The position numbers were made by a program, and so were the translations under genes. DNA of 50,466 bases, taken from the NCBI RefSeq assembly GCF_012396605.1, contig NZ_JAAXPW010000025.1:1-50466 (forward strand), in the 5' to 3' direction. This DNA comes from Ureibacillus thermosphaericus. GTDB lineage: Bacteria > Bacillota > Bacilli > Bacillales_A > Planococcaceae. Below are positions 20,535 through 29,731 of this stretch, piece by piece (position 1 is the stretch's first letter; every line of letters begins with the position of its first letter). Below the pieces are notes generated by a model. It saw nothing but the letters and a program-made list of their open reading frames with translations. It searched no databases and was not told the origin of the DNA.

Positions 20535-21494
20535 ATGCCGTATTCATACGCTGATTCTAAATTAAAAATATTTTCGCTTAATTCAAATTATCCGCTAGCA
20601 CAAGAAATTGCTGAGCTAATGGGTGTTGAGTTAGGGAAATGTTCTGTAAAACACTTTAGTGATGGAGAAGTTCAAATTAATATTGAAGAAAGTATTCGCG
20701 GTTGTGACGTGTTTATCGTTCAATCAACTTCTCATCCAGTAAATGAACATTTAATGGAACTTTTAATTATGATCGATGCAGTAAAACGAGCATCTGCACG
20801 CACAGTCAATGTAGTGATTCCTTATTATGGTTATGCTCGACAAGATCGTAAAGCAAAAGCTCGTGAACCAATCACTGCAAAACTAGTAGCGAATTTATTG
20901 GAAACTGCTGGTGCAACACGTGTAATTGTGTTGGATCTACACGCTCCTCAAATCCAAGGGTTCTTTGATATTTTAATTGACCATTTAATGGCCGTTCCGC
21001 TATTATCCGATTACTTTAAATCTAAAAACTTTGCTGAAGATGAAGTTGTAGTCGTTTCTCCAGACCACGGTGGAGTGACAAGAGCTCGAAAAATGGCTGA
21101 ACGCTTAAAAGCGCCGATTGCCATTATTGATAAACGTAGACCAAAACCAAATGTGGCAGAAGTAATGAACATCGTTGGTAACGTTGAAGGAAAAATTTGT
21201 ATTTTAATTGATGATATTATTGATACTGCTGGAACGATTACAATTGGTGCGAATGCATTGCTAGAAAACGGAGCAAAAGAAGTATATGCTTGCTGTTCAC
21301 ATCCTGTGTTATCAGGTCCAGCAATCGAACGAATTCAAAACTCTGTTATTAAAGAATTAGTTGTTACAAATACAATTAAATTACCAGAGGAAAAAATGAT
21401 TTCAAAAATTACTCAATTATCTGTTGCACCATTAATGGCGGAAGCAATTTCCCGCATCTATGAAAACAAATCTGTAAGTACATTATTTGATTAA
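20535..21494 (+). CDS. prs: Ribose-phosphate pyrophosphokinase
   Basis: A 319-residue PRPP synthase that transfers pyrophosphate from ATP to ribose-5-P, feeding purine, pyrimidine, histidine, tryptophan and NAD synthesis. Motifs are [16 protein letters not shown] (ATP/regulatory flap), PDHGG and the PRPP loop [20 protein letters not shown] precedes the ATG. It shares an operon with glmU and ends at a strong terminator. Its product is the ligand of PurR, encoded at 17193. Confidence 0.97.
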   Translation: MPYSYADSKLKIFSLNSNYPLAQEIAELMGVELGKCSVKHFSDGEVQINIEESIRGCDVFIVQSTSHPVNEHLMELLIMIDAVKRASARTVNVVIPYYGYARQDRKAKAREPITAKLVANLLETAGATRVIVLDLHAPQIQGFFDILIDHLMAVPLLSDYFKSKNFAEDEVVVVSPDHGGVTRARKMAERLKAPIAIIDKRRPKPNVAEVMNIVGNVEGKICILIDDIIDTAGTITIGANALLENGAKEVYACCSHPVLSGPAIERIQNSVIKELVVTNTIKLPEEKMISKITQLSVAPLMAEAISRIYENKSVSTLFD

Positions 21495-21507
21495 TGCTTG
21501 AAATAAA

Positions 21508-21549
21508 ATGTAGACAAAATCAGATAAGATTTTGTCTACATTTTTTTTT
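21508..21549 (+). terminator. Terminator after prs
   Basis: 13-bp stem ATGTAGACAAAAT/ATTTTGTCTACAT followed by nine T. The TGTAGACAAA arm also occurs in the veg terminator. Confidence 0.93.
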
Positions 21550-21627
21550 AAAATTTTAGCAATTTGGACAGAATGAAAAAGAACACATACTTTATTGCGA
21601 TGTGAGATTTATGGAAACTTTCAGAAA

Positions 21628-21657
21628 ATGGACTATAATAGAAATTAGGTAGTCCAT
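21628..21657 (+). promoter_or_regulatory. ctc -10 inside an inverted repeat
   Basis: TATAAT at 21634-21639 is the likely -10, with only a weak -35. Perfect 7-bp arms ATGGACT (21628-21634) and AGTCCAT (21651-21657) flank the -10 and start site, which would suit a repressor. No sigma-B type motif is seen here, although ctc is sigma-B dependent in B. subtilis. Confidence 0.4.
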
Positions 21658-21683
21658 AATTTTCTAATGGAGGGGTTGAAATC

Positions 21684-22307
21684 GTGAGCACAGTATTACA
21701 AGCGTCAGTACGTAAGACTGGTGTACGTTCAGAGCTTACCCAACTTAGAAAAGGAGGAAAATTACCTGCTGTCATTTATGGCTATAATATTGAAAATACG
21801 CCAATTGCAATCGATTATAAAGAGGTAGCAAAAGAAGTTCAAAAAAGAGGAAGTACAAGTATTTTCGATATTGAGGTAGAAGGGAAAAAACTAAAAGCAC
21901 TCATTAATGAAGTGCAAAGATGCCCGTTAAAAGGACAAGTACTCCATGTTGATTTTTTGTCAGTAAACATGGATGAGGAAGTTGAAGTTGATGTACCAAT
22001 CCATGCAGTTGGAGAAGCGATTGGTGTAAAAGAAGGCGGAGTACTAACCCAAATTCTAAGTACATTAAAAATAAAAGTGAAGCCCGCTGAACTTCCAGAG
22101 AAAATCGAAGTGGATGTATCGGAATTAGGGATTGGAGATACACTTTTTGTAAGTGATTTTAGAGAAAGGCTCAATTTCAATATTATTGAAGGTGATGACG
22201 TAACAGTATTTACAGTCACTTCTCCAGCAACTGCTCGCGATGCAGGACAAGGAGATAATGATAATCAAGATATGAAGGCTACAGAAGCTCCTGAATCTCA
22301 AGCATAA
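21684..22307 (+). CDS. ctc: 50S ribosomal protein L25/general stress protein Ctc
   Basis: A 207-residue long-form L25 (TL5/Ctc type) that binds 5S rRNA in the large subunit. The N-terminal 5S-binding domain spans about 1-90 (RKTGVRSELTQLRKGGKLPAV), and a C-terminal beta domain with an acidic tail (DAGQGDNDNQDMKATEAPES) follows. GTG start, placed by TGGAGGGG about 9 bp upstream. It is the second 5S-related gene in the window besides rnmV. Confidence 0.94.
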   Translation: MSTVLQASVRKTGVRSELTQLRKGGKLPAVIYGYNIENTPIAIDYKEVAKEVQKRGSTSIFDIEVEGKKLKALINEVQRCPLKGQVLHVDFLSVNMDEEVEVDVPIHAVGEAIGVKEGGVLTQILSTLKIKVKPAELPEKIEVDVSELGIGDTLFVSDFRERLNFNIIEGDDVTVFTVTSPATARDAGQGDNDNQDMKATEAPESQA

Positions 22308-22313
22308 ACCATT

Positions 22314-22350
22314 GGGTTGTCTAAGTATCTGACTTGGACAACCCTTTTCT
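22314..22350 (+). terminator. Terminator after ctc
   Basis: Stem GGGTTGTC/GACAACCC with an inner AAGT/ACTT helix, followed by TTTTCTT. Confidence 0.88.
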
Positions 22351-22516
22351 TATTGTGATCAGATAGGCTTTAGATTTGATGATAGCATGGGTATTAGCAT
22401 AAACAATGTAAGAGGAATGATAGAAAGTTTACATACTTAGTGTCTTTATTTAACACTTTTTTTTATATTATGTGATAAAATAAGCGCAGCGAATTAGGAT
22501 AAAAAGGAATGGTTTC

Positions 22517-23074
22517 ATGAAACTAATAATAGGCTTAGGTAATCCAGGCAAAAATTATGATCGTACTCGACATAATATTGGATTTATGTGTATAGATGCG
22601 TTAGCAGAAAAATGGAATGTGACATTAAGTGAATCAAAGTTTAAAGGTATGTATACAGTTGTCCATCGACCTGAAGGAAAAGTAATGTTGTTGAAACCGC
22701 TAACGTACATGAACTTATCTGGTGAATGTGTTCGACCAATTATGGATTACTTTGATATAGATGTTGAAGATATAATTGTTATTTACGACGATTTAGACTT
22801 GGAGACAGGTAAACTTCGGCTTCGGCAAAAAGGAAGTGCTGGAGGGCATAACGGCATTAAATCGCTTATTCAGCATATTGGAACGCAGGAATTTAAACGC
22901 ATTCGTGTCGGTATTAGCAGACCGCCGGCTGGCATGAAAGTCCCTGATTATGTCCTTTCAAAGTTTTCTAAGGAAGAAGAGCCTGTTATTGAACAAGCAA
23001 TTGAAAAAGTGGTCCAAGCCTGTGAGGCATCATTGTCTAAAAAATTCATTGATGTAATGAATGAATTTAATTAA
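22517..23074 (+). CDS. pth: Peptidyl-tRNA hydrolase
   Basis: A 185-residue enzyme that recycles tRNA from prematurely released peptidyl-tRNA (SpoVC in B. subtilis). The active-site residues are N9 (GLGNPG), catalytic H19 (TRHNIGF), the asparagine in [10 protein letters not shown] and the aspartate in [13 protein letters not shown]; the HNGIKSL segment is present. AAGGAATGG precedes the ATG. It follows ctc, as in B. subtilis, with a terminator between them. Confidence 0.96.
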   Translation: MKLIIGLGNPGKNYDRTRHNIGFMCIDALAEKWNVTLSESKFKGMYTVVHRPEGKVMLLKPLTYMNLSGECVRPIMDYFDIDVEDIIVIYDDLDLETGKLRLRQKGSAGGHNGIKSLIQHIGTQEFKRIRVGISRPPAGMKVPDYVLSKFSKEEEPVIEQAIEKVVQACEASLSKKFIDVMNEFN

Positions 23075-23101
23075 GCAAAAATTGTTTAAATAAATTACAG
23101 T

Positions 23102-23130
23102 GCATAATTGATAATCGAACAGTCTATACT
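23102..23130 (+). promoter_or_regulatory. Candidate sigma-F promoter of fin
   Basis: GCATA (23102-23106) fits the -35 GYWTA. After 15 bp GTCTATACT (23122-23130) fits the sigma-F -10 GGNNANANT with one mismatch. It is consistent with forespore expression of fin in B. subtilis, but the match is loose. Confidence 0.4.
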
Positions 23131-23167
23131 TGGAATATATACCGAAGCTCGTTAAGGAGGATCCAGT

Positions 23168-23395
23168 ATGACTGTTCGTTACCGTTGTAGATATTGCGAT
23201 ACCGAATTGGGTACATTACCTTTTAATGAAGAAGAAACAATACGCAAGCTTCATTTATTCGAAGTTGGCGAAATAGAAGAATTTATCGAAAAAGATGAAC
23301 TTGGAGTAACGACAGTACACTGTATTTGTGAACATTGTGAGGAATCGTTACGACAATTTCCTGATTATTATGCTTTAAAAAAATGGATTCAATAA
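23168..23395 (+). CDS. fin: Anti-sigma-F factor Fin (YabK)
   Basis: A 75-residue zinc-ribbon protein that inhibits sigma-F so that the forespore switches to sigma-G. Four cysteines are paired as CRYC (7-10) and CEHC (54-57), the expected zinc site. TAAGGAGGATCC precedes the ATG. It lies between pth and mfd, as in B. subtilis, and is closed by its own terminator. Confidence 0.93.
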   Translation: MTVRYRCRYCDTELGTLPFNEEETIRKLHLFEVGEIEEFIEKDELGVTTVHCICEHCEESLRQFPDYYALKKWIQ

Positions 23396-23402
23396 AAATA
23401 AC

Positions 23403-23432
23403 GCTTTGGACGAAAATTGTCCAAGGCTTTTT
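23403..23432 (+). terminator. Terminator after fin
   Basis: Stem GCTTTGGAC/GTCCAAGGC (one G-T pair) followed by TTTTT. Confidence 0.88.
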
Positions 23433-23535
23433 CCAATATATTGTAAATTTGCAGTAAACGAAATAAACGTAATGTTTCGGTTGATTTATAGAATGGCTAC
23501 ATAACGAGTGCCTTAGTTGGAAGGAGGTTTCTACA

Positions 23536-26500
23536 ATGGGAGTTATAACTCAATTATTCTCTCAAGATAAACATATAAACATGCTAATCAACCAATTGAA
23601 AGAACAAACGTTTAAATCTCAATTAATTACAGGGTTAACTGGAAGTGCACGTGCAGTTTTTATTAATGCGCTTTTTAATGAATTAAAACGACCAGTTTAT
23701 ATTTTATCTCCTAATTTATTGCAAGCGCAAAAGTTAGTAGACGATTTAACATCCCTTGTAGGAGAAGGATATGTTCATTATTATCCTGCAGATGAATTTA
23801 TTGCAGCAGACATGACGATAGCATCTCCTGAATTAAGAGCAGGACGGATTTCTACATTGGATCACTTAATAAGAGAAGAAGTAGCGATTTACGTTATTCC
23901 TATTGCAGGTATGCGTAAATATATGACGCCAGTGGAACAATGGAAACATAACCTTTTAGAAGTACATGTCGGTCAAGAAATAGATATAGACCAATGGCTT
24001 TCGAAATTAGTAGAAATGGGATATACACGAAGCCAAATGGTAACAACACCAGGTGAGTTTGCATTGCGTGGAGGAATACTAGATATCTATCCACCCTATG
24101 CAGAGTCACCATTTCGTATTGAACTTTTTGATACCGAAGTAGATTCCATCCGTGAATTTTCTGCAGACGATCAACGTTCCGTTAAAAAGCTAGAGTCGTG
24201 TCGTATTTTGCCGGCCATTGAGTTGCTGTTGACGTTAGACCAGCGCATTCAATTGGCAGAGCGTTTAGAAAAAGCTCTTTCAAGAAGTATAAAAAAGGTC
24301 AAAAAACAGGAAGTTCAAGAAGCATTATATGAAAATATCAAGTACGATATTGAAATGTTGAAACAAGGGAATTTACCTAATCATGTGACGAAATATGGAT
24401 CATTATTATATGAACAACCAGCATTTTTAGGAGATTATTTTTCAAAAGATGGCATTATCTTATTCGATGAGCTTGGTCGAATTCAAGAAGTGACAGGAGC
24501 ATGGGAGCGGGAAGAAGAAGAGTGGTTCATATCATTAATAGAAGAAGGAAAAATGGTTCATGATGTTCAACCTTCTTACTCCTTTAAAGAAATTTTCTCT
24601 ATGTTGGATCTGCAAAAAATATATCTTACATTGTTTACTCGCAACTTTACCGGTATTCGGTTTGACCAAACGACGAATTTTTCCTGCAAACCAATGCAAC
24701 AATTTCACGGACAAATACCGCTCTTACAAAGTGAAATTGAACGCTGGAATCGAGAAAAATTTACTGTGCTATTTGTCGCTGATGGAGAACGTCGATTAGA
24801 AAAAATCAAAAATATTTTAGAAGATTACAAGATTGATGTCACCATTGGACATCCAAAGGGAGAAGGAATTTTCTTAATTGATGGACAGCTTAGTTCAGGA
24901 TTTGAATTGCCATTGCAACGTTTAGCAGTAGTGACAGATGATGAATTATTTAAACAGCAAGCTAAACGGAAAAAAACTCGTTCTCAAAAGATGACCAATG
25001 CTGAACGGATTAAAAGCTATACAGAGATAAAACCGGGCGACTATGTTGTTCATGTTCATCACGGAATCGGAAAATATATTGGTATTCAAACTCTTGAAGT
25101 GAACGGAACACATAAAGATTATCTTCATATTCGTTACCGCGGTGATGATAAATTATATGTACCAGTTGATCAAATTGATTTAATTCAAAAGTATGTTTCT
25201 TCAGAAGGGAAGGAACCAAAACTTCATAAACTGGGCGGTACAGAATGGAAAAAAGCGAAAGCAAAAGTTTCATCTGCTGTTAAAGATATAGCAGAAGAAT
25301 TAATTAAACTATACGCAAAACGGGAATCAGAAAAGGGGTTTGCTTTTTCGCCTGATACAGATGAACAACGTGAATTTGAAAGTGCTTTCCCTTATGAAGA
25401 GACTGAGGATCAGCTTCGTACAATTCTTGAAGTAAAGCGGGATATGGAACGGGAACGACCAATGGACCGGCTCGTTTGCGGTGATGTGGGATACGGTAAA
25501 ACGGAAGTGGCAATTCGTGCAGCTTTTAAAGCGATTATGGACGGTAAGCAAGTGGCGTTTCTTGTGCCAACGACCATATTAGCACAACAACATTATGAAA
25601 CCTTTAGCACAAGATTTCAGGATTATGCAATTAAAGTGGGCTTATTAAGCCGATTCCGCACTCGAAAGGAACAATTGGAAACTATTAAAGGACTAAAAGA
25701 TGGAACGGTGGATATCGTCATCGGTACTCATCGGCTTCTTTCTAAAGATGTAACGTTTAAAGATTTAGGATTATTGATAGTCGATGAGGAACAACGATTT
25801 GGCGTTACCCATAAGGAAAAAATTAAACAGTTAAAGACGAACGTGGATGTGTTGACATTAACAGCGACTCCGATTCCAAGAACCCTCCATATGTCAATGG
25901 TTGGTGTAAGAGATCTCTCTGTTATTGAAACACCTCCGCAAAATCGTTTCCCAGTTCAAACGTATGTGATGGAATATAATGGTGCGTTAGTGCGAGAAGC
26001 CATTGAAAGGGAGATGGCACGAGGAGGTCAGACTTTCTATTTATATAATCGTGTAGAGGATATGACGAAAAAAGTAGAAGAAATTCAAATGCTCGTGCCG
26101 GAAGCTCGAATTGGTTATGCGCATGGAAAAATGACTGAGGCCCAACTGGAGTCAGTGATTCTTAGCTTCTTAAATGGCGAATTTGATGTGCTTGTGACTA
26201 CTACGATTATTGAAACGGGCGTTGATATGCCAAACGTAAATACGCTCATTGTCCAAGATGCTGATAAGATGGGGCTTTCTCAGCTTTATCAATTGCGTGG
26301 CCGTGTAGGAAGATCAAACCGAGTAGCATATGCATATTTCATGTATCAACGTGATAAAGTGCTAAACGAAGTTGCAGAACAACGACTTCAAGCCATTAAA
26401 GAATTTACGGAATTAGGATCCGGTTTTAAAATTGCAATGCGCGACCTTTCCATTCGTGGTGCAGGGAATTTACTAGGTGCACAGCAGCATGGTTTTATCG

Positions 26501-27069
26501 ATACCGTAGGATTTGACTTATATACTCAATTATTAGAAGAAGCGATTGCTGAACAAAAAGGAGTGAAGCGTGAAGAGAAAGAAGAAGTCGAAGTGATTCT
26601 TCATGTTGACGCGTATATACCTGATCGGTATATTCCTGATGGGTATCAGAAAATTCAAATGTATAAACGGATTAAAGCGATGGAAAATCCGGAAGATTAC
26701 CATGAAATTCTGGAAGAATTACACGACCGATTTGGGGATATGCCTCCTGAAACAGAGAAGCTGTTGCGCATAGCTCGAATTAAGGCGTGGGCTACACATT
26801 CAGGTATTGTGTCAATCAAAGAAAAACAAAAAGTCATTTCAATTGTGTTTTCAGAAGAAGGCACAAAAAATGTGGATGGCTCTGTTGTAGTAACGGAAAC
26901 AATGAAATTTGATCGAGCAGTTGGATTTAGTATGGATGGACCGATATTGACTCTAACAATTGATGAAAAAAAATGTGGAAAATATGAACCGCTTGATGTA
27001 TTGGAACAAGTCGTTGAAATTGTTTATAAGGCAAGGAAGAATAATGTAGTGGAACAAGAGGCAAAATAA
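23536..27069 (+). CDS. mfd: Transcription-repair coupling factor Mfd
   Basis: A 1177-residue DNA translocase that dislodges RNA polymerase stalled at lesions and recruits UvrA. In order: UvrB-homology region (about 1-350), RNA polymerase-interacting domain with the KPGDYVVHVHHGIGKYIG type signature (about 495-570), SF2 motor with Walker A GDVGYGKT (649-656) and DEEQ box (750-753), then the C-terminal TRCF domain (about 1010-1110). GAAGGAGG precedes the ATG. Full length, no frameshift. Ended by a perfect terminator. Confidence 0.97.
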   Translation: MGVITQLFSQDKHINMLINQLKEQTFKSQLITGLTGSARAVFINALFNELKRPVYILSPNLLQAQKLVDDLTSLVGEGYVHYYPADEFIAADMTIASPELRAGRISTLDHLIREEVAIYVIPIAGMRKYMTPVEQWKHNLLEVHVGQEIDIDQWLSKLVEMGYTRSQMVTTPGEFALRGGILDIYPPYAESPFRIELFDTEVDSIREFSADDQRSVKKLESCRILPAIELLLTLDQRIQLAERLEKALSRSIKKVKKQEVQEALYENIKYDIEMLKQGNLPNHVTKYGSLLYEQPAFLGDYFSKDGIILFDELGRIQEVTGAWEREEEEWFISLIEEGKMVHDVQPSYSFKEIFSMLDLQKIYLTLFTRNFTGIRFDQTTNFSCKPMQQFHGQIPLLQSEIERWNREKFTVLFVADGERRLEKIKNILEDYKIDVTIGHPKGEGIFLIDGQLSSGFELPLQRLAVVTDDELFKQQAKRKKTRSQKMTNAERIKSYTEIKPGDYVVHVHHGIGKYIGIQTLEVNGTHKDYLHIRYRGDDKLYVPVDQIDLIQKYVSSEGKEPKLHKLGGTEWKKAKAKVSSAVKDIAEELIKLYAKRESEKGFAFSPDTDEQREFESAFPYEETEDQLRTILEVKRDMERERPMDRLVCGDVGYGKTEVAIRAAFKAIMDGKQVAFLVPTTILAQQHYETFSTRFQDYAIKVGLLSRFRTRKEQLETIKGLKDGTVDIVIGTHRLLSKDVTFKDLGLLIVDEEQRFGVTHKEKIKQLKTNVDVLTLTATPIPRTLHMSMVGVRDLSVIETPPQNRFPVQTYVMEYNGALVREAIEREMARGGQTFYLYNRVEDMTKKVEEIQMLVPEARIGYAHGKMTEAQLESVILSFLNGEFDVLVTTTIIETGVDMPNVNTLIVQDADKMGLSQLYQLRGRVGRSNRVAYAYFMYQRDKVLNEVAEQRLQAIKEFTELGSGFKIAMRDLSIRGAGNLLGAQQHGFIDTVGFDLYTQLLEEAIAEQKGVKREEKEEVEVILHVDAYIPDRYIPDGYQKIQMYKRIKAMENPEDYHEILEELHDRFGDMPPETEKLLRIARIKAWATHSGIVSIKEKQKVISIVFSEEGTKNVDGSVVVTETMKFDRAVGFSMDGPILTLTIDEKKCGKYEPLDVLEQVVEIVYKARKNNVVEQEAK

Positions 27070-27082
27070 GACTGTAAGAAAT

Positions 27083-27111
27083 GACCCAAATATTATATTT
27101 TGGGTCTTTTT
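27083..27111 (+). terminator. Terminator after mfd
   Basis: Stem GACCCAAA/TTTGGGTC (extendable through the AT loop) followed by TTTTTATT. Confidence 0.9.
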
Positions 27112-27228
27112 ATTCCTTCATTGTTGTTTAATGTTTTCAATTATTGTTATATTTTTAAAATTTTTTGGACATATTAATTTTACAAATTTTCGACGAAATA
27201 AAAACAAAATCCTCTCAATGTATTTTTT

Positions 27229-27258
27229 GCATACTTTGCCTAAAGAGTAAACATACTA
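27229..27258 (+). promoter_or_regulatory. spoVT sigma-G promoter
   Basis: GCATA (27229-27233), exactly 18 bp, CATACTA (27252-27258): a full match to the sigma-G pattern GNATR N18 CATNNTA. It sits 40 bp before the spoVT start. Confidence 0.85.
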
Positions 27259-27297
27259 TCTGTGAAATAATACGATTCAGAAAGCGAGGCAGCATAG

Positions 27298-27834
27298 ATG
27301 AAAGCAACAGGAATAGTACGTCGTATCGATGATTTAGGTCGTGTTGTAATACCAAAAGAAATTCGCAGAACAATGCGCATTCGTGAAGGAGACCCTTTGG
27401 AAATTTATACGGATAGAGAAGGTGAAGTTATTCTAAAAAAATATTCACCGATAAATGACTTAGGCGAGTTTGCAAAAGAATACGTAGAATCCTTGTATGA
27501 AACAATTGGAACTCCAGCATTAATAAGCGATCGAGATGAAATGATCGCTGTTGCAGGATTATCTAAGAAGGATTACACAAATCGTCGACTTTCAACTTTT
27601 GCAGAGGATTTTATGAAACAGCGCTCTGTTGTGATGGAAAAGAATGAAACAACAATTGAATTAGTACCAGGACAATTTGAGCAAGTGAAATCTTATTGTG
27701 TAGCTCCAATCGTTGCAAATGGTGATACAATTGGGGCGGTATATTTGCTATCTAAAGTTCATTTCCTAAGCGAAGTGGAACAAAAAGCAGCGGAAACAGC
27801 GGCACACTTCTTAGCAAAGCAAATGGAAAACTAA
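27298..27834 (+). CDS. spoVT: Stage V sporulation protein T
   Basis: A 178-residue forespore transcription factor that tunes sigma-G genes. The N-terminal AbrB-like swapped-hairpin domain (MKATGIVRRIDDLGRVVIPK, 1-20) resembles AbrB encoded at 8807. A GAF-like domain spans about 56-178. GCGAGG upstream is a moderate ribosome site. The sigma-G promoter upstream matches the known forespore regulation. Monocistronic, with a terminator after it. Confidence 0.96.
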   Translation: MKATGIVRRIDDLGRVVIPKEIRRTMRIREGDPLEIYTDREGEVILKKYSPINDLGEFAKEYVESLYETIGTPALISDRDEMIAVAGLSKKDYTNRRLSTFAEDFMKQRSVVMEKNETTIELVPGQFEQVKSYCVAPIVANGDTIGAVYLLSKVHFLSEVEQKAAETAAHFLAKQMEN

Positions 27835-27845
27835 ATCAGAAGGAA

Positions 27846-27874
27846 AACGTCTCTTTCTATAAGAGGCGTTTTTT
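27846..27874 (+). terminator. Terminator after spoVT
   Basis: Stem AACGTCTCTT/AAGAGGCGTT (one G-T pair) followed by TTTT. Confidence 0.88.
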
Positions 27875-27995
27875 CATTGTTTAGGAAAGTAACACAACAT
27901 GCAACATAGGGAATTGTACCGTGAATAGCATATGTTTACTGCTTCAATATATGGTTTTAAGAAATACATTGATTGGCCCAGTTAGGAGATTCGAT

Positions 27996-28015
27996 TACCA
28001 AATAATATTTTGGTA
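27996..28015. promoter_or_regulatory. Inverted repeat upstream of yabM
   Basis: Perfect 7-bp arms TACCAAA/TTTGGTA around TAATAT. It lies 95 bp before yabM and 56 bp before a TG-G-TATACT extended -10 (28068-28076). It may be an operator; the binding protein is unknown. Confidence 0.35.
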
Positions 28016-28109
28016 GAAGTTATGTACAAGTGGGAAGAAAGTAGATTTTTTTATTTAAACGACTCTTTGGTATACTTTCTATTATGTAGATAAGGAAAGA
28101 GGATAAGGT

Positions 28110-29723
28110 ATGTCAAATTCATTTGGAATGAAAGGATATATGAAAGGCGCTTTATTACTAACTATATCAGCGATTATCGTAAAAATATTGAGCGCCTTTT
28201 ATCGAGTGCCCTTTCAAAATTTAGTGGGAGATGCGGGTTTTTATATTTATCAACAAGTATATCCTTTTATATCATTTTTCGTTGTATGGACTTCAGGGGG
28301 ATTCGCTGTAGCGATTTCTAAAATGTTGGCCGATGCGGAATTATCTCCTAATGCTGAATGGAAAAAGTACATTATTTCCCAAACGGTATTTTTATATTTA
28401 GTAGCATTATCGTTATTCTTTTTTTCGTTCCTATTTTTAGGAGCCGATTTATTAGCAATATTGATGGGAGATGAACAGTTATCTCCACTTCTAAGAACAG
28501 GTTCCTTTGTTACATTGTTTATGCCGCTACTTGCAATACTGAAGGGAACTTTTCAATCCCAAGGCGAGATGGCCCCAGTAGCCAATGCCCAAGTATTTGA
28601 GCAACTCATTCGAGTTACGACTATTTTAGCTGGTGCCATTTTTGTGATGTTTACTTCTGGGTCTCTTTACTTAGCGGGCAATATGGCAGTGTTAGGAACC
28701 GTCATAGGGGAAGTAGCAGGGGTTCTATTGTTGTTATATTATGCCAAGAAAACATTTCCTTCCTTTCCTTTCCAAAAAACGAAGAGTGCAGTAAAGAAAT
28801 GGCCGATTGTGAAAGAAGCGACTTTATTAAGTTTAAGTATAAGTATGAGCAGTTTATTGCTCTTAAGTTTTCAATTAATCGATTCGTTTACTGTTTATTC
28901 GTTAATGATCGAAAATGGAATTGACTCGCAACTTGCAAAAGAAACGAAAGGGATTTATGATCGTGGCCAACCACTTGTGCAATTGGGCATCTTGATTGCC
29001 TCTTCTTTATCAATTGCTATTGTTCCGCTAGTAGCTGTTCAGTCCAAAAAAAATACAGGAAGAGGAGCAAAACCTTTTATTCAGTTAACATATCGAACAG
29101 CCCTACTTTTTGGAGTAGCTTCTTCATTAGGATTAATAATTGTGATGCCTTATGTGAACGAAATGTTATTTGAAACGAATTCGCTTCAAAACGTATTAAC
29201 CGTTTATGTACTACAAATTATACCGTTATCGATTATTTTGACGTTCACAGCCATCTTACAGGGCATGGGGAAATTAAAAGTGCCATTTTTCATTTTAGCA
29301 GGTGCTATTTGTTTTAAATTAATCGGCAATATGGCTCTTGTACCTTTCATGAACGTTTTAGGTTCTGCAGTTACGAGCAGCACAGTGCTATTTATCGCTG
29401 CAACTTTACTTATCCTTTATTTAAAAAAATTAACGTTCATTCAATTGGCTCCTCTTAACTATTACATAAAATTAATCGGCGCAAGCACCGTAATGACTTT
29501 TGCTGTTTTCTTATTAGATGGGTTCCTCCAAATGAAGAGTGGTATATTTGCTAACAGTCGAGTAGAAGCAGTATGTTTCGGAACAATCTTAATTGCTACA
29601 GGAGCTTTTGTATTTTTGACGTTTGTAGCAAAATCTCGTATGCTTTCCGAAAAAGAGTGGTTTTTAATCCCTTTTGGCCGGAGAATGGCTGTTTATCAGC
29701 TTTTGTTAAATAAAAGAAAGTAG
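28110..29723 (+). CDS. yabM: Polysaccharide/lipid flippase-like MOP family protein (YabM)
   Basis: A 537-residue integral membrane protein of the MOP/MATE superfamily, in the oligosaccharide-exporter branch that includes SpoVB and MurJ. Many hydrophobic helices (about 14) span the whole length, with the family N-terminus MKGALLLTISAIIVKILSAF (11-30). Its substrate is not known. AAAGAGGA upstream supports the ATG. It precedes yabN by 8 bp and likely forms an operon with yabN and rqcP. SpoVB-like functions in spore cortex precursor export are possible but not shown. Confidence 0.9.
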   Translation: MSNSFGMKGYMKGALLLTISAIIVKILSAFYRVPFQNLVGDAGFYIYQQVYPFISFFVVWTSGGFAVAISKMLADAELSPNAEWKKYIISQTVFLYLVALSLFFFSFLFLGADLLAILMGDEQLSPLLRTGSFVTLFMPLLAILKGTFQSQGEMAPVANAQVFEQLIRVTTILAGAIFVMFTSGSLYLAGNMAVLGTVIGEVAGVLLLLYYAKKTFPSFPFQKTKSAVKKWPIVKEATLLSLSISMSSLLLLSFQLIDSFTVYSLMIENGIDSQLAKETKGIYDRGQPLVQLGILIASSLSIAIVPLVAVQSKKNTGRGAKPFIQLTYRTALLFGVASSLGLIIVMPYVNEMLFETNSLQNVLTVYVLQIIPLSIILTFTAILQGMGKLKVPFFILAGAICFKLIGNMALVPFMNVLGSAVTSSTVLFIAATLLILYLKKLTFIQLAPLNYYIKLIGASTVMTFAVFLLDGFLQMKSGIFANSRVEAVCFGTILIATGAFVFLTFVAKSRMLSEKEWFLIPFGRRMAVYQLLLNKRK

Positions 29724-29731
29724 GTGGAAAA

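Noticed and set aside
21839-22219. 126-codon minus-strand frame inside ctc
   Set aside because: Fully antisense to a conserved ribosomal protein domain; serine/threonine-rich product typical of shadow frames.
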